Shown: positions 10,441 to 23,604, counted from the first letter of the stretch. The stretch is DNA of 64,000 bases from Letharia columbiana (GCF_014066305.1 NW_023501068.1:419501-483500), one strand, 5' to 3'. The notes: generated by a model from the sequence alone, not told the origin. Made by a program: numbers and translations.

Positions 10441-11261
10441 GGGCGGTTATCGGCTATCATAGGGCTGCGAAGAGGGACTGCCCAAAATTAAAAATTTCGA
10501 GAATTTTCTCGAGTCTCTATAATCGCCGTCCAACCCTTTCCTTTATGCTCCTACAGGGCTAGAGTGATTGGCCCTGCCAAGGCTTCTGGCCCCCCGCTCT
10601 TCGATGAATTGTTGTCCACGGTAAACACACACACTGCAACCACCTTGACAAGCTCTACAGTCTACTACGTCTGTGGAAGCCTGGAAACCTCATTCAATCC
10701 CGTACAAGGATACTAAGAAAACGGGACGAAGATGGAGTCTGTAGGTCGATTGCTCCGATTTAAGAGCTTGAATTAGGTGATCAGCCTTTACTTTGTCACT
10801 CATGATTGAGGCTCACAAGATTTCGACCGGCGATTGCTCCATGTTGGAGCGGAGGATTTTCAGTGTTGGAATTCAGTAACTCAGCCCTGTTATGCTTGGC
10901 ATAGACTATAAGTAGCAAGCAGTACTCCTCCATAGAAAAACAATAAGCCGTCATCAACTTCAACATTTTCGCCACAGCAATCAGCTCGGTTCGTCATGTT
11001 TAGAGAGTAACGGAGGCTACCTCCAATCTTATTACTCGCAATGGATGCAATGATGAGGCTTCATGTACGCATTACCGTGGTGGGATCTCCCATGATCGCA
11101 CCTCGGTTATGTATTGCAATCCTTTGATTACAAGTCCTCGTGTACGGCGCAGCAGGCTTTATGCATGTCTCACACCATCATTCCGCAGCCACAAATGCGA
11201 TGCACCAATGCTTCCGCATCTTCGTTTCGAATGAGTAAGCTTCTTATCATTGTTCAGCTCT
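10441..11261. other. Intergenic; nothing firm
   Basis: Normal composition. Around 10900-11010 a TATAAGTAG-like box and an A/C-rich leader precede a five-codon frame (ATG at 10995) that stops at once, which could be the promoter remnant of a lost gene. No product can be assigned. Confidence 0.35.
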
Positions 11262-11270
11262 CCGCAGCCT

Positions 11271-11841
11271 GGCGAATTACCGAATCATACCCCTACACCA
11301 AAATCCACCCAAACATGGGGTATGATTCGGTAATTTGCCATTGCTTGGGGTATGATTTGGTAAGTTGTCAAAGTGGCCTCAATCCGCGATCTGGCCTGTC
11401 TGACCATAGAAGTAAGGGATTTTCTCCAACCGCTGAAAACATTAGATGATGATCGAGTGGGGGCAATTTCGACCCCTCGAAGGCCACTACGCTTCAGACG
11501 CTTCCGGGGCCCTCTTACCCTAAAAGATTTAAATACCCAGGTTAGCTCTAGGGGTCTCACTAGCTAGGTGATCGGCCCGGAGTAGAAATGCAAATATAAG
11601 GTACCAAGCTACCGCTAGCTTAAAAGCCATGCCCGGGGGCCCTAAAGGAATAATTTCTAATAGGCACCTAGCTGTATCTATAAGTAGGCTACCACTATGG
11701 CAAGGACGAATCCTCACCAAATCATACCCCAAGCAATAGCAAATCACGGAATCATAACCCATATTTGGGTGGATTTTGGTGTAGGGGTATGATTCGGTAA
11801 GGATCCATACTTTCGGGGTATGAATTAATCTAGTGATTCGC
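11271..11841. mobile_element. GGGGTATGA-type inverted-repeat element, copy B
   Basis: The left arm (TTACCGAATCATACCCCTAC near 11277, then GGGGTATGATTCGGTAA near 11318 and GGGGTATGATTTGGTAAG near 11346) recurs inverted on the right at about 11717-11835, including the long stretch CACCAAAATCCACCCAAA. The nine bases CCGCAGCCT lie directly outside both ends (11262-11270 and 11842-11850), a possible target-site duplication. The outermost bases read GGCGAATTAC on the left and GCGAATCACT inward from the right. No transposase-like frame is inside, so it is probably non-autonomous. Unlike copy C it is not RIP-mutated. Confidence 0.65.
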
Positions 11842-11850
11842 CCGCAGCCT

Positions 11851-12672
11851 CGCACGCGAGCCATCAATTCTTTCGCTCGCATCTTCCTTTCGGTTGACAT
11901 AAGCTTCTTATCAACATTCAGCTCTGCACAGCCTTATGCATATAGGGTCCCTACTTCTGAGAGCAGGAAGGTCCACTGATAGGAGCGAAGCGACCCAAAT
12001 TGATAGATTTACACACCCGAACATCGGGTAGCGCTAAAGGTCAAAGACTTTCACTTCTTTACCTATCAAAGTGGTCGGGTTCTTGTTCCTGCAGAACTGC
12101 CATATGTACCCGTAAGCTTCAGGGGTCCAGTCCTACCCAAAACATTTTACGCGAAAGGCGGCATTAAGGAAAGCACCTTACACCCTAACTTGTTAAAGTA
12201 AACAAATCTGTGTTCTGCATAGACATACCCTATCCCCTCAACCCGCATATGTTACTCTGACAATCGCGAACGCTGACCCGACCTGAAGGGGTGTACAGGT
12301 ATGAGATCGCTTGCAGATTACCGAAACTCGGCAATGGCAGATCTGTTCCAGCAATCTCAGCTGAAATTACGCCGCTACGGAATCGCTTCTCAACATGCTT
12401 ATCGATCCCTCTTCGCTCCTGGCTAGGTGCCCAGCACAGCCATCCTGTGGGCTGAAATGCCACACTCTTCGCAAACACATGAAACATTGATTTGTCAGGC
12501 TGTGCCGTGTGTACAGTGAGCGACCCACGATGCTGTCATCGATGGTAAGATCAGACTCAAATACCAGAGCCTCTAGAAAATGTGTCAACCCTACAAGTCA
12601 CTCATCAAAAATCCCCCCTCAACAAAAACACCAACGGGCAAGGTTTGACTTTTTTTGTGCCATTGAATTGCA
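11851..12672. other. Intergenic upstream of the SAT4-type gene
   Basis: A 40-base segment beginning TAAGCTTCTTATCAACATTC near 11900 is an imperfect direct copy of one near 11235, to the left of copy B. The stretch just before 12673 (T-rich, then CCATTGAATTGCA before ATG) would be the 5' leader of the next gene. No other gene recognised. Confidence 0.4.
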
Positions 12673-14178
12673 ATGGCCACGACAAGCAAAGCTGCATCAT
12701 CATCTGACCCAAGCAACAAGGGAGGCACTGCCTACCTTGCTACACAGTCAACATTCGTTGCTATTGCGACTCTTCTGGTTTTGATTAGGGTCTATGTTAG
12801 GACCGTTGTCGTAAAAAGCATTGGACTAGATGACGCCGTTATTGTCTTGGCTCTGGTATGTACCCTTTTTACCAACACTGATTGCAAGCTAACCGAAATC
12901 AGATTCTTTCTCTCATCGTCTGTGCGATGACCAGCCTCACAGTGCACTATAGTGCATTGTACCTCGCCGGAGACTACTCAACAAAGGCTGAAGCGCTCCG
13001 CGACGTCACTACAGCTTTGAAGTGGAGCTCGATAGCGGCGCCAATTGGCATCTTTTCCGGACTCTGCACAAGATTGTCGATATGTCTATTCCTTTTGCGC
13101 ATCTTCCGCACGAAAAGAGAATGGAGATGGGGCTTATATGCTGTCATGGTCTTTGCCACAGCCGTCATCATTCCTACCATTGTCTCTCTTTTGGCCCAGT
13201 GTTCACCAGTCCAAAAGCTCTGGGACCCGCTCTTGCCAGGCAGTTGCTGGTCACCCCGGACTGTTATTGACATAGGATACTTCAACGGCGGTAAGTAACC
13301 TGAATCATCATCTACTTTACGATCGAGCCAAACCTAAATATTCTTCAGGAGCATCGGTGTTATGCGACTGGATACTCGCCACTTTGCCAATCGTATTCAT
13401 GTGGAACATACAGATGAGATTCACGGTTAAGATTGGGATTTGTATCTTGATGGGACTGGGTTACTTGTGAGATCTCCTGGCCACGCCATAGATGTTGCGC
13501 GGCTAAATAAAGAAATAGCACCGGAATCTGTGCCATTGTCCGGACCACACTGTTCACCGATGGTACCTCTGGAGCAGAACAGGGTAAGTGCTAGCGGCGA
13601 CAGCCCAATCAGAATCATCTCCAGTCCAACAAGTTGAAGTGTACTGACATACATCATAGGCGGTTCAATCCAATCGGCCGTCTGGGCCATGTAAGTCCAG
13701 CTCATTCCAGAAATATCTTCTCGTCCCTCGCTACGTTCTGTAGCCCACTGCTAACCACAATTTATCGTGCCACAGCCTCGAAATAAATGTCGGCATTATA
13801 GCCGCCTCAATCCCGACTCTCAAACCCCTCTTCAATCCCTCACGCCCCTCGATCTTTCGTTACTTCAAATACCGCAGAACATCCGAGAGATATCGCAAGA
13901 CTTCCGAAAACACACTAGCAATAGACACCGACGATCAAGTCCAACTCAACAAACTTACGCTTAATACTATGCCGAGTGCCATGCCTTCTTCTTTGTCTTA
14001 TTATCAGGACAAGGGTAGAAATCATGGCAAAGTGTGGGAGGACCTGGAGTCTCAGGCTAGCATGTCGATTCCGGAGAAGGTGCATCTTGCGGAGAGGGGC
14101 AGGGAGATGGAGACGGGATCGAATTTGGAATATGTGGGTGATGGTGAGGTGCATGCTATTGGGGAGTATGTGGTTTGA
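12673..14178 (+). CDS. SAT4-type rhodopsin-like integral membrane protein
   Basis: Six exons give a clean 395-residue frame: 12673-12855, 12903-13290, 13349-13466, 13519-13583, 13660-13690 and 13776-14178. The introns are 47, 58, 52, 76 and 85 nt, all GT-AG with consistent phases; most have a CTAA- or CTGA-type branch. The protein matches the fungal rhodopsin-domain/SAT4 (PTH11-related) family: N-terminal helix, RVYVRTVVVKSIGLDD, a long stretch of hydrophobic segments, QCSPVQKLWDP, GYFNGGASVLCDWILATLPI, GYFTGICAIVRTT and a final helix ending IPTLKPLF. About seven membrane segments can be seen, followed by a soluble C-terminal tail of roughly 100 residues. The precise ligand or role is unknown; PTH11-like relatives act in surface sensing. 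No damage seen. Confidence 0.88.
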
Positions 14179-14611
14179 TTGGTGTAACGACCCGCAATGC
14201 CAAGAAGCGAAGTGGTTTTTGCATATGCCAAGTGTGGACTTAGCGCTATTACGGATCACCGTACATAATGGACTGAATAAAACTCGATGATTTGCCTTCT
14301 CTGTTGTAAGCAGGTCCTACCGTAGAGTACCTACATGTAATCAAATGAAAGTATGGATATTCTGGTCTCGATCTTATCTAATCTTGATCTGGGCCAGTTT
14401 GTTTTACGAGTACGGACGGGGGCGCCTGAAATCTAGGGGCGATCCGACGATCTGACGATCTGTTGATAAGGTCCGACCCAAACTCCGTGTGTTTTCCAGC
14501 CTTGCAAGGCTGAAGAGGTTACTACATAAGGTAAGATAGTAGGCTCCAAAGCCCTTCCTTCACCGATAATCAACAACCACCTGCAAACCCACATTACAAA
14601 ACCCGTACACC
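14179..14611. other. Intergenic / promoter of the DoxX-like gene
   Basis: Contains the 3' flank of the SAT4-type gene and an A/C-rich leader (ATAATCAACAACCACC near 14567) typical of fungal 5' UTRs just before ATG 14612. Nothing else seen. Confidence 0.4.
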
Positions 14612-15120
14612 ATGTCACCGCTCCCCCACGTCCTCGCAACGATCCTCTCCCTCGAGCTCCTCCTCGGCGGTCAAGCCCGTCTCCCCTTCTCCCCAACCCC
14701 GTCCCTCTACAACCGCGCCATGGCGAAAGCCGACGGCACCCTCGCCGCCTTCCCCTTCGTGCCCCTGGACGCCGTCACCTTCACGCAGGTCATCGGTGTT
14801 GCGATGTGCCTTGCCTCTGTCGGTGTAGCCTTGCCGGCGACGAGAGTGGCGGGGTCGGTCCTGTCGGGGTGTTTGTCGCTGATGGGCGTGTAAGCTACTT
14901 CCCCTTTTTCCTTCCCTCTAGATCCATTTCTTCCGCGGAATGTCTTCCTTCTTTGGTTTTTATGTTTGTCAAGAGATGTCTTCCCTCTTGGTTTTTGTTT
15001 TTGTCAAGAGACACTTCTGATCCAGATCGAAACAGGTGGAGTCAGTGGAGGATGGAGATACCGTATTGGCTGCCGGTGGTCAACACGGGACTGGCAATGG
15101 CTATATGGACTGTTTCATAG
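14612..15120 (+). CDS. Small DoxX-like membrane protein
   Basis: Two exons, 14612-14889 and 15036-15120, give 120 residues. The intron (14890-15035, 146 nt) starts GTAAGC, ends GAAACAG, and is in phase 2; splicing joins LSLMGV to WSQWRMEIPYWLPVVNT. Four hydrophobic segments are visible: LATILSLELLLGG, FTQVIGVAMCLASVGVAL, VAGSVLSGCLSLMGV and the C-terminal LPVVNTGLAMAIW. The pattern matches the DoxX-like family as found in ascomycetes, whose biochemical role is poorly known. Without splicing the frame would stop after 93 residues in a sequence with no conserved end. The intron is longer than others here because it contains a tandem duplication (14941-15011). Confidence 0.82.
14941..15011 (+). 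repeat. Two-copy 35-bp tandem repeat inside an intron
   Basis: TGTCTTCCTTCTTTGGTTTT...CAAGAGA (14941-14976) is followed directly by TGTCTTCCCTCTTGGTTTTT...CAAGAGA (14977-15011). Both copies lie inside the DoxX-like gene's intron and account for its extra length. Confidence 0.85.
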
Positions 15121-15496
15121 GGCGTCGCTAAGGGGTTGTGGAAGTCGGGAAACAGGCATGAGCTCTGCCAACGGAGGCAGCTTCACCCATACACGGGCGC
15201 CAGAGACTGAGAAGAGAGACAGCACTTGGCAAGTGTCATGTATTATGAAAGTATCGTCCTGGTAACACGCGATGAAGCTGGTCAGATCAGATGACGTTTC
15301 GACATGCGCAATTTCTTCCTCAGATGTATTGCAGTGTCAGTGCATTATGATTCTGCTTGCGCTAGTACCCCCCTAACCCTAATTTCGGAAGATTTTTGTT
15401 TTTGAGGGCTTGGGGAAAAAACCAAGGGCTTATAAAAAAAAACAACAACTAGGAAAAAAAACAAGGCTTAAGGCAAAAAAAAATAAAGGGAGAAGG

Positions 15497-15548
<52 letters not shown>

Positions 15549-15604
15549 AAAATGTAATAGTAGCTAGACAACAGCTAGGGTAGGATATAGCTATTAAACA
15601 ACAG
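15121..15604. other. Transition to AT-rich DNA, with a 50-nt poly(A) tract
   Basis: After the DoxX-like gene the sequence becomes A-rich, with several A7-A9 runs, then 50 uninterrupted A residues at 15497-15546. This could be the 3' tail of a LINE or SINE insertion or simple slippage; no retroelement body could be identified next to it. A mutated block starts immediately after. Confidence 0.5.
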
Positions 15605-16181
15605 CATCTGCAAATCTGAAAAGTTCCTATCCGCACGATTTACGCCTGGAATTCGCACCATAAGCACGATTTAGCACGATTTAGCCTATTAAGCAGACTT
15701 TGCCTATGTCTAACCCTTTCCGCCAGTTCTATCAGTTTAGTAACTTTAAAAAATTTTCAGCAACTTTAAAAATTTTATATAATGCACTCTAATACACTCT
15801 AAGTATTATTCTATATATATATGATATTAATATATATTATTATTAATATACGTATTATTATACGCTATATTAGAGTATTACTTATACGACTAATTTTATT
15901 AAATCGTCTAATTCTATAGCCAAATTTAAGTTGACGTTAATACTCGTCGCTATAAAATCTTATCGTCGTAATGTTAATTATTAGAACTTTTCTTTTTTCT
16001 ATATATTACTACTAAATTGATAGAACTAAGAACTAATAAAAAGATTAGAATAGTTATTAAATCGGCGGAATTTAGACGAATTCTAATTAGATTTACTAAT
16101 TTAACGAATTTTGTAATTTCCGCGACAAACGCGCGATTAGCAATTTCAAATTTTATAGAAACTTTTATAGATTTATAGATG
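15605..16181. mobile_element. Possible inverted-repeat element, RIP-altered
   Basis: CATCTGCAAATCTGAAAAG at 15605 recurs inverted at 16181 as CATCTATAAATCTATAAAAG, followed on both sides by TT(C/T)CTAT. A third copy of the same terminus starts at 31889, and about 100 bp inward from the 16181 end (TTTGAAATTGCTAATCGCGC) also match 31915-32000. The three shared termini suggest a mobile element about 577 bp long. No coding sequence or target duplication was found. Confidence 0.45.
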
Positions 16182-16376
16182 AGTAGCTATAAGTAATATA
16201 GTTATAAGTAATAGTTATATAGTTATAGCTATAGTATATTAGAGTAATTAGTTTACTTAACGTATATATAAAATTAATATATCTGAAAGACTAAGATATA
16301 ACTCTTAAAGTAATCTAATTTACTATAGATTATAAGTCGAAATCGAATAACTTAAAGAAACGAATCTCTAGTAATT

Positions 16377-16532
16377 TAGTAAGCGACTTTTTACATTTAT
16401 ATTAGATCTATATTTACTATATAAAGTTCTTTTCTTATATTCTATCTATCTATATATATAATTTTTTTTTATAATTTTTATATATAGCCCTAGCTCTAAT
16501 TATATTAAATATAACTTATTATATTATTAATA
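16377..16532 (+). repeat. Long terminal repeat, copia family, RIP-mutated copy
   Basis: 156 bp matching 23605-23762 along the whole length. Nearly all differences are C-to-T or G-to-A in this copy, for example TTTTTGCATTTATATTAGGC there against TTTTTACATTTATATTAGAT here. It probably starts the copia element that follows. Confidence 0.7.
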
Positions 16533-19500
16533 GATTATAAGCTTAATTAGCTATTAATCGAGATTTTAATCTTTTATTATATCTATTTATTACCGCTATA
16601 GCCTCTCTAAATATTAAAGAATATAGTTATCTTAAGAATTTCGTTAAAGAATACTTAAGAATAGAACTATAGTAAGTTAAAGAATAAAATCGTTTATTCG
16701 CTAGATAGATAGCGTTATTAACTAAGAGTCTTTTTTATCTAAAAGAAAAAAAAGAGAAGAAAGAAGATCTCTTATTCAATTTAAATAATTTGCTAATAAT
16801 CGATTTATTAAAGAAATTAAATAAGAAACTTATTAGCAAATTACACGTTAAAATAGAAGTTTTAAAGAACTTAAACTATTATCTATAGATCTAGAATTAT
16901 TAATAATTTCTCAAGAAATAAGATATCTTTAAAATAGTATTAGAGAAATTATTAATATTTACTTAATTCGATAGAGAGTTAGCTAAATAATAGATTATTT
17001 TAAATAAATAAATTATTACGCTAATTAAAGATAACGTTAATCGAAATTAAAAGAGTTATATTATCTATCTTATTACTTTTAAATCTATATAAGATAAGCT
17101 TTATCGAATTTATAAAATAAATAATAAAGAACGTCTTTCGATTATATTATAAAAGTTTCTTAGATATATTAAATTAGTAGATTAAACGATTAATTAAATA
17201 ATAATAGATTTACGAAATCTATAGAATAAAGTTATAAACTTAAATTTAATCTATATATTATATAATCTTACTATAGCGATAATAATTATAAATACTTATT
17301 AGAGAAATAAGTTCGATATAATTAAATATAACTTAGAAATTAATAATAATCTTACTATCGAAATAGTTATAGAATATCTATAAATCGTAGAGTAAGATAA
17401 ATAGATTAAGAATAAAGATTTACTTATATATAATAAACGAAAGAACTAGCTAGATTAAAGACTTTTTAGAAATATAAGTAAGATAAAATACTATAGCTAT
17501 AAGAAAATCGAGTACTATAAGAGAGAGTATTTAAATAAGAAGAATAAAAAGAATAAGAATTATAAGATAAAGAATTTAAATAAGCGAAATCGTAAATTAA
17601 AGAATTAATTAAAGAGTTTAAAGATATTTAAAGATAGTAAATAAGAATACTTAAATTATACTATAGTAGTAGCGAATAAATTAAATAGCGATAGTAATAT
17701 TAGCGATATAAGCGATATATATAGTTAAAAGAAAAACTTATAGATAACTAAGAAAAAGCTAGAGCCTATAAATAGTATATTATTAGTAAAAAATTTCTTT
17801 ATAATAGTAGACTTTTTAGAAGATAGTAGCTAACTAATAGACTTCGAAGCGACTCGCTATATAATATTAAATAAGAAACTATTTATTAACTTATAGTCTT
17901 ATTCGAAAGAAGTAGAATTTAATAATTAAGGCGAGTTAATAGTAATAGATAGAGAAATTATTCGAATTTATATAGATAATCACATATAGACTATAATAGA
18001 TACTTTATATATTCTAGAAATAAATAATAATCTACTATCTATTATAGCACTAAATCGAAAGAATTTTAAGATACAATTCGGAAATATATATATTAGAATT
18101 ATTAATATATTTATAAGCGAGATAGTAATAAGAAGTTATACGAGGAATAGTCTATATTAATTAATTAAATTAATATTTAATAGAGTATTCGCTTCTAGAA
18201 AGTCGAGACCTCTTAATAAAAATATATCTATATCTACGAAATAAGAATAAGTTAATTATTTTCGACTAATGTATTAACGATTAAGCTATATCGAAGTATA
18301 TTATTTAAAGAATCTATATCTCTACGTAAGAGGTATAGAGGAAATAAAATTATCGAAAGGATTTTAATATAATACGTGTAACTTTACAAAAATAATTTAA
18401 TAGATTAATAAGAATTCTAGATTAAAGGAAATAGTACTAGAAGCTTAAATATATATCGACTTCTAAGAATTATATTTTATAACTAATATTATAAGAGATA
18501 GTAAGTAATTTATATCTCTTATCGATAAGACTATTAATTAATTAAATCTCGAGTCTATTATATTAAAGAAATAGATCTATATCTTTATTCTTAGAAATAT
18601 AATTATAATTAATAAAATAATTAGAGTAAAAGAAGTAGTATTAGTTAGAATTAATAATGTAGGAGAGTATAAGTTAGTTAAGAATATACTTAAAAAACGA
18701 GATATTATTATAAAATTTATAATTATCTACACTCTATATTAGAATAATATCGTAAAATAATTTAATAAAACGTTAATTAAATTTATAAGACTTATATTTA
18801 GTTAGTTAGATCTATCTATAAGCTTCTAATTAGAGATCGTAATCTATATAAATCATCTAAAAAATAGATTATTATATAATAGTAGAGAGAGTAAATTACT
18901 CTATAAATTATAATTTAATAAGAAATTAAATCTAAGTTATAAAAAAGTCTTTAATTATCTATACTTAATTTATTTATTAAAAGAGAAATAAGAGAATAAG
19001 CTATATATTATAGCTTACTAGAGTATATATATTAATTATTATTTATCTACTTAATATCGAGTTTATAACTCTTAAAATAATCGATTTAAATAGTCTATAA
19101 ATATTTATTTTTATAAGAATTATAAGGGAGTCTAACTAATAACTCTAACTTCGTTCTTAATAATCTATAACTCTATACGAGTAGATATCGCCTCTACTCG
19201 CTAAAATAATAATAATTTTAATAACGCTTTTATCTAGAGTAATATTAAGATTATATCTAGCGATAACGATAAGAAAAAGAATTATAAGAGATCTATATCG
19301 AATATTATATCATTATTATAAATCGAAGAAATTAAAGATATATAGAATTCTTAAGTAGAGAGAGAAGTTTTTATTAACTTTTTAGAGAATATAAATAATA
19401 GTAGAGATTTGAGATTAAGTAATCTAAATATATATTAAAGTAAATCGAAATCTTCGTTAGACTTTTACGAAGTTAAAGAAACTCTTAATATCTTAAGTAA

Positions 19501-20721
19501 TAAGAAAATAATAAACTAAGAAATAATATCTAAGGTTGATATTTAATAATTTATTATATCTATATCTATCTCTAACTCTTCTAATTATATTAAATAATAT
19601 CTTATATCTTAGACTATTATCTTTATATAATAGTTTTATATTAAGAAGTTAGATTATAACTCTTATAAGTTCTATAATAACTTCGATATAAAGAATAAAG
19701 CTAAGCTTATAAATATTATAATCGAATTTTTTATTTATTAGAAAGCTATTTATAGATTAAATATTCGCGAATAAAAGTAAGTTATTATTAAGAAAATCAT
19801 CGCCTTAATTATTAAAGAAATTTAAAGACTCGCTACTCTATTAGCTAATAGACGCCTAGTTATATATAAATAAGTTTTTAAAATTAAATATAATAGCGAT
19901 AAGATTATTAATAAGTTTAAGATTAAATTCGTTACTAGAGGGTTTACGTAAGTAGAAAATATCGACTTTTATAAGATCTTTACCCTCACTCTACGATTTA
20001 ACTCGTTATATCTATTTCTATTATATATAGTAATAATAAATCTTCTAATAGAATAAATGAACGTTAATAATACTTATCTTAATGGCGACCTTTATAAGAA
20101 AATCTATATAATTTTATTATTAGACTATTTATTAGTAACTAGTATTAAGAGTAAGATATTACTTTTTTAAAAAGAATTATATAACCGTAAGCAATTAGCC
20201 TATATCTGAAATAAGAAATTTAAGTATATTATTAAGAAAATAAGATTTATAGCCACTATAGCTAATAGCTATATCTTTATTTAAGTATTATTAAAGAGAA
20301 TAGCTATTATAATACTATATATAAACGATATTCTTATTAAAATTAAGTTATAAAGTACTATAAATTATATTAAATATTAAATTTATAAAGAATTTAAGGC
20401 TATCGAAGTAGGTCTAATTAATTATATTCTCGATATTTAAGTTTATTATAATTAAAAATCTTATATCTTAATTATTAAATAAGTATAGTACGTTAAAAAG
20501 ATATTTAAAGAATATTTAATAAATTAAGCGACTTTTATTTATATTCTTATTAATAAATATAAATTAATTTAATTAGATTAACTAGAAGAAGAATATACGA
20601 ATTAGCTATAATACTAGAAGCGAATAGAAAGTCTTATATTTCTTATAACTGATATATAAATCGATATAGTCTTCGTTATAGAAAAGCTTAGTTAATTCTA
20701 CTATAATCTTATTATTCGCTA
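16533..20721 (+). mobile_element. Ty1/copia retrotransposon body, RIP-inactivated
   Basis: The plus strand shows mutated but recognisable copia landmarks in the right order. At 17486-17530 there is a CCHC zinc-knuckle spacing in which each cysteine or histidine codon has become TAT or TAC. Near 17835-17865 there is a protease motif reading IDFEATRY, in the position of DSGAT. At 19950-20110 there is the reverse transcriptase core with FTLTLRFNSLYL followed by MNVNNTYLNGDLYKKIY. Stop codons are frequent throughout and TpA is in excess, so the element cannot be translated. The 3' end appears cut by the gypsy sequence that begins at 20722. Tyrosine codons in place of cysteine and histidine are what RIP produces. 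Confidence 0.8.
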
Positions 20722-23604
20722 TATTAGAATCGATATAGATGTAATATTAATATAGATATATTAAATAAGATAACTAAGATATCGAATTATATAGATAAGA
20801 AGAAGATATAATATAATAGAAAATGCCTCCGCCAAGGCTCGCTAGTTATAGGGCTGAGAGGTATATTAAGAATACGCTCGTAATACTACTTTTCTCTCTT
20901 CGTTAAATTATATTTCATAATTAATAAGTAAAAAGATAGAAAAATGGGTATATATATATACTTAACGCCTAAAAAATAATAAAAGCAGTAAAAAAATAAT
21001 CGTGTTCGGGAATTCTAGTATCGTATCTTTCTTTATAAGAGATATTAAAGACGATAGTAGCTCTTTATATTTACGCTATAGTAACGTCGCTAGCCGAGAT
21101 ATAGATATATATAGAAAGCTTAGTCGAAAGAAAATCGATATAGTATAATAAAAATCGTATTCATGAGCGTAGAGGTAAATAATAGCGATTTTCGAATTCG
21201 TATTTAAGTGGATAAAATATCGGTGAAATAATGCGATATAATTAGTTAAGGGCTCTCGAATCGAACTAAGCTATAGACGCTAAAAACTCTAATTTAATAT
21301 TAAATAACTTTAATATAATCTTCTCTATAATATATTATTTAGCTAATATTAATTATATTTCGTAATAACGATAGCGTAATTTATATATATATTAATATAG
21401 CTTCGAAAGATCTTTAGAGTTATATTAGTAAGGGGGCTTACGTAAAAGACTATATATAAGATAATTCCCGATTAATATAGGTTTAAGAAATCGATTCTCG
21501 GGTTTAGAAAAAATAAGGCTATTATAAAGACATCGGACGGTTTTAATTCGACTAAAAATAAGATATTCTCTATTATTTCATAAGTTAACCCTTTATAGAT
21601 AAGACTCTTCGAGATATCGTTTATGAAAATCATTTATCAGATCTTAGTAATTTTCGAATTTACCGCCGTTCGTATTATATTAGATAGAGTTATTATCGAG
21701 ATCTTTTCATTTAACTTTATACTTAAGATGACTATAGATTAATTTAAAGTTAAGTATTTCTTTAATAACTCATTTAATTCGATTATTAACAATAATATAT
21801 TTTAGCGAAGAGTTTATCTATTCTAATAATAGGTTATTTATTATAAGACTTAAGAGATTAAGATAAAAGACGTCGTGAATTCTTATACTTAATGGAAGTT
21901 CTAGATAATAAGAGATTTTAATAAGGCCTATAATCTTAAATAAATTAAGTCTCTTATAATCTAATTTATGAAAAGGGCGATTAAAGATAATATTCTTACT
22001 ATTTAGAAAGATCGTATTATCTATTTAAAAAGTAATCTTTTATTAATACTTATTAACTTGCGTAATTATAATCTTCTAAGCGTAGTTTATATTACTTCGA
22101 ATATATTTAAGAACTTATTTTATATAATTCGTGATATTCTTCGTCTAAGCGATATTAAAACGCTTATATATAGTCTCGTAATCGGTAATATTCGAGCTAA
22201 AAGTTATTTGAGGATAGAACCTCTTATTCGCGAGGAAAGATAGAATATCGATAGTCGATAAGATAGTATTATTATCGACGAACTCGATAATAGATAATTA
22301 CTTTATTTAGTTATTCTATATATAGTTATAGTATATTCGAAGATAACGCTCTATATTTTAATTCGCTTATTTAATTTATTTATCGATTTTAGAGTAAAAG
22401 ACTATTAATAGCTTAGCTATAATATTTAGTTTCTCGTAAAAAGATTTTTATATAGTAGCTATAAATTAAAGGCCTTAATTCGATATTATTAAGATCGATA
22501 AGTCGTATAGACGAAATACTTTCTTAAGTAGTAAGTTAATTATCTTTTTAGTAGTAGTATCTTTATTAATATCGAAATAGGCTATATAGTAATATTTCTT
22601 AGTAAATTAATTAATTACTATTTAAATAGCGTTATAGCTATTAAATATAGATAAGTCTATAACGAAGTCGACTAATATATCTTACTATCGCTTCTATAGA
22701 ATTAATAGAGACTATAGTAAATTATACTTTCGATTACGAGGCGTCTTAGCTCTTTAATAAATATAGTAATTCTAAATATAGATAGTTATAATAATTCTTA
22801 TACCTCGTTAATAATATTCCCTTTTAAGTAATTTATAAGTATATACTATCTCGAAATATTCGTAGAATAATTAATCGTATATCTCTCGAATAATATTAAT
22901 ATATATATTATCGAATATTTATAAACGATTCTAATAATAAAGTATCTTATCTTATACGAAGTATTTACTAAGAATAATCCCTTAAAACTTATTCTTATTT
23001 TCGATGATAGCCTTACGAATTTTCGTATAATACTCGTCTTTCTTATTAGCCTCTATTATCTTATAATAAATAAAGTCGTTAATTATATATATATCGATAT
23101 ATTCGCTATTTAATTTTAATCGATTAGAAATAAGAATTATTTAATATTATTAACGTAATTATTCGTTTTCGAAATTAATTAGTTTATACTTAGCTATTTA
23201 TATAAGTATATTTATCTTAATATTTTAAGATCTCGATCGATAAATAATCTTTATATTAAATTCTAATAATATATTTAAATATCGAGCCTAACGTCGACTG
23301 AGATTTCTTTTTTAGTAAAATATATTAGTTCTTTATAATCGATAAAGATTTTAATAGAGATATTTATATATTTTAATTTAAGACGCTAGTATTCTAGATA
23401 GCGAATAATTATTAGTAGTTTCTTATTATAGATCTAGTAATTACACTTAGCCGAGATTAGATTTTTACTATAGAAGACTATCGAGTGAAGTACTCTCTTA
23501 TTATTATATTAGAAAAGAATATCTTTATTAATATAGTCGAAAGAGTTAGTCTTTAGAATGGTCTTCTTTATTCTATTAAAATAATATAGAATTAAAACTT
23601 TATT
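20722..23604 (-). mobile_element. Ty3/gypsy element, 3' half only, RIP-inactivated
   Basis: Read on the minus strand. Bases 20722-20885 are a mutated, inverted copy of the 167-bp LTR found intact at 32394-32560. A 3' region shared with 31481-31888 follows, then sequence shared with 53826-55970. This includes an integrase core segment (about 22540-22690) and an RNase H segment (about 23200-23350, reading VFIDYKELIYF on the minus strand). The similarity to the second gypsy copy ends abruptly at 23604, where a copia-family LTR begins. Many stop codons. Confidence 0.72.

Noticed and set aside
15366..15382. Telomere-like CCCCCCTAACCCTAAT
   Set aside because: Only two hexamers. A similar string inside the copia LTR (about 23712-23730) shows such words arise here without telomeres.
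22058..22243. Plus-strand frame of 61 codons in AT-rich DNA
   Set aside because: Lies in the gypsy remnant whose coding strand is minus; chance opening.
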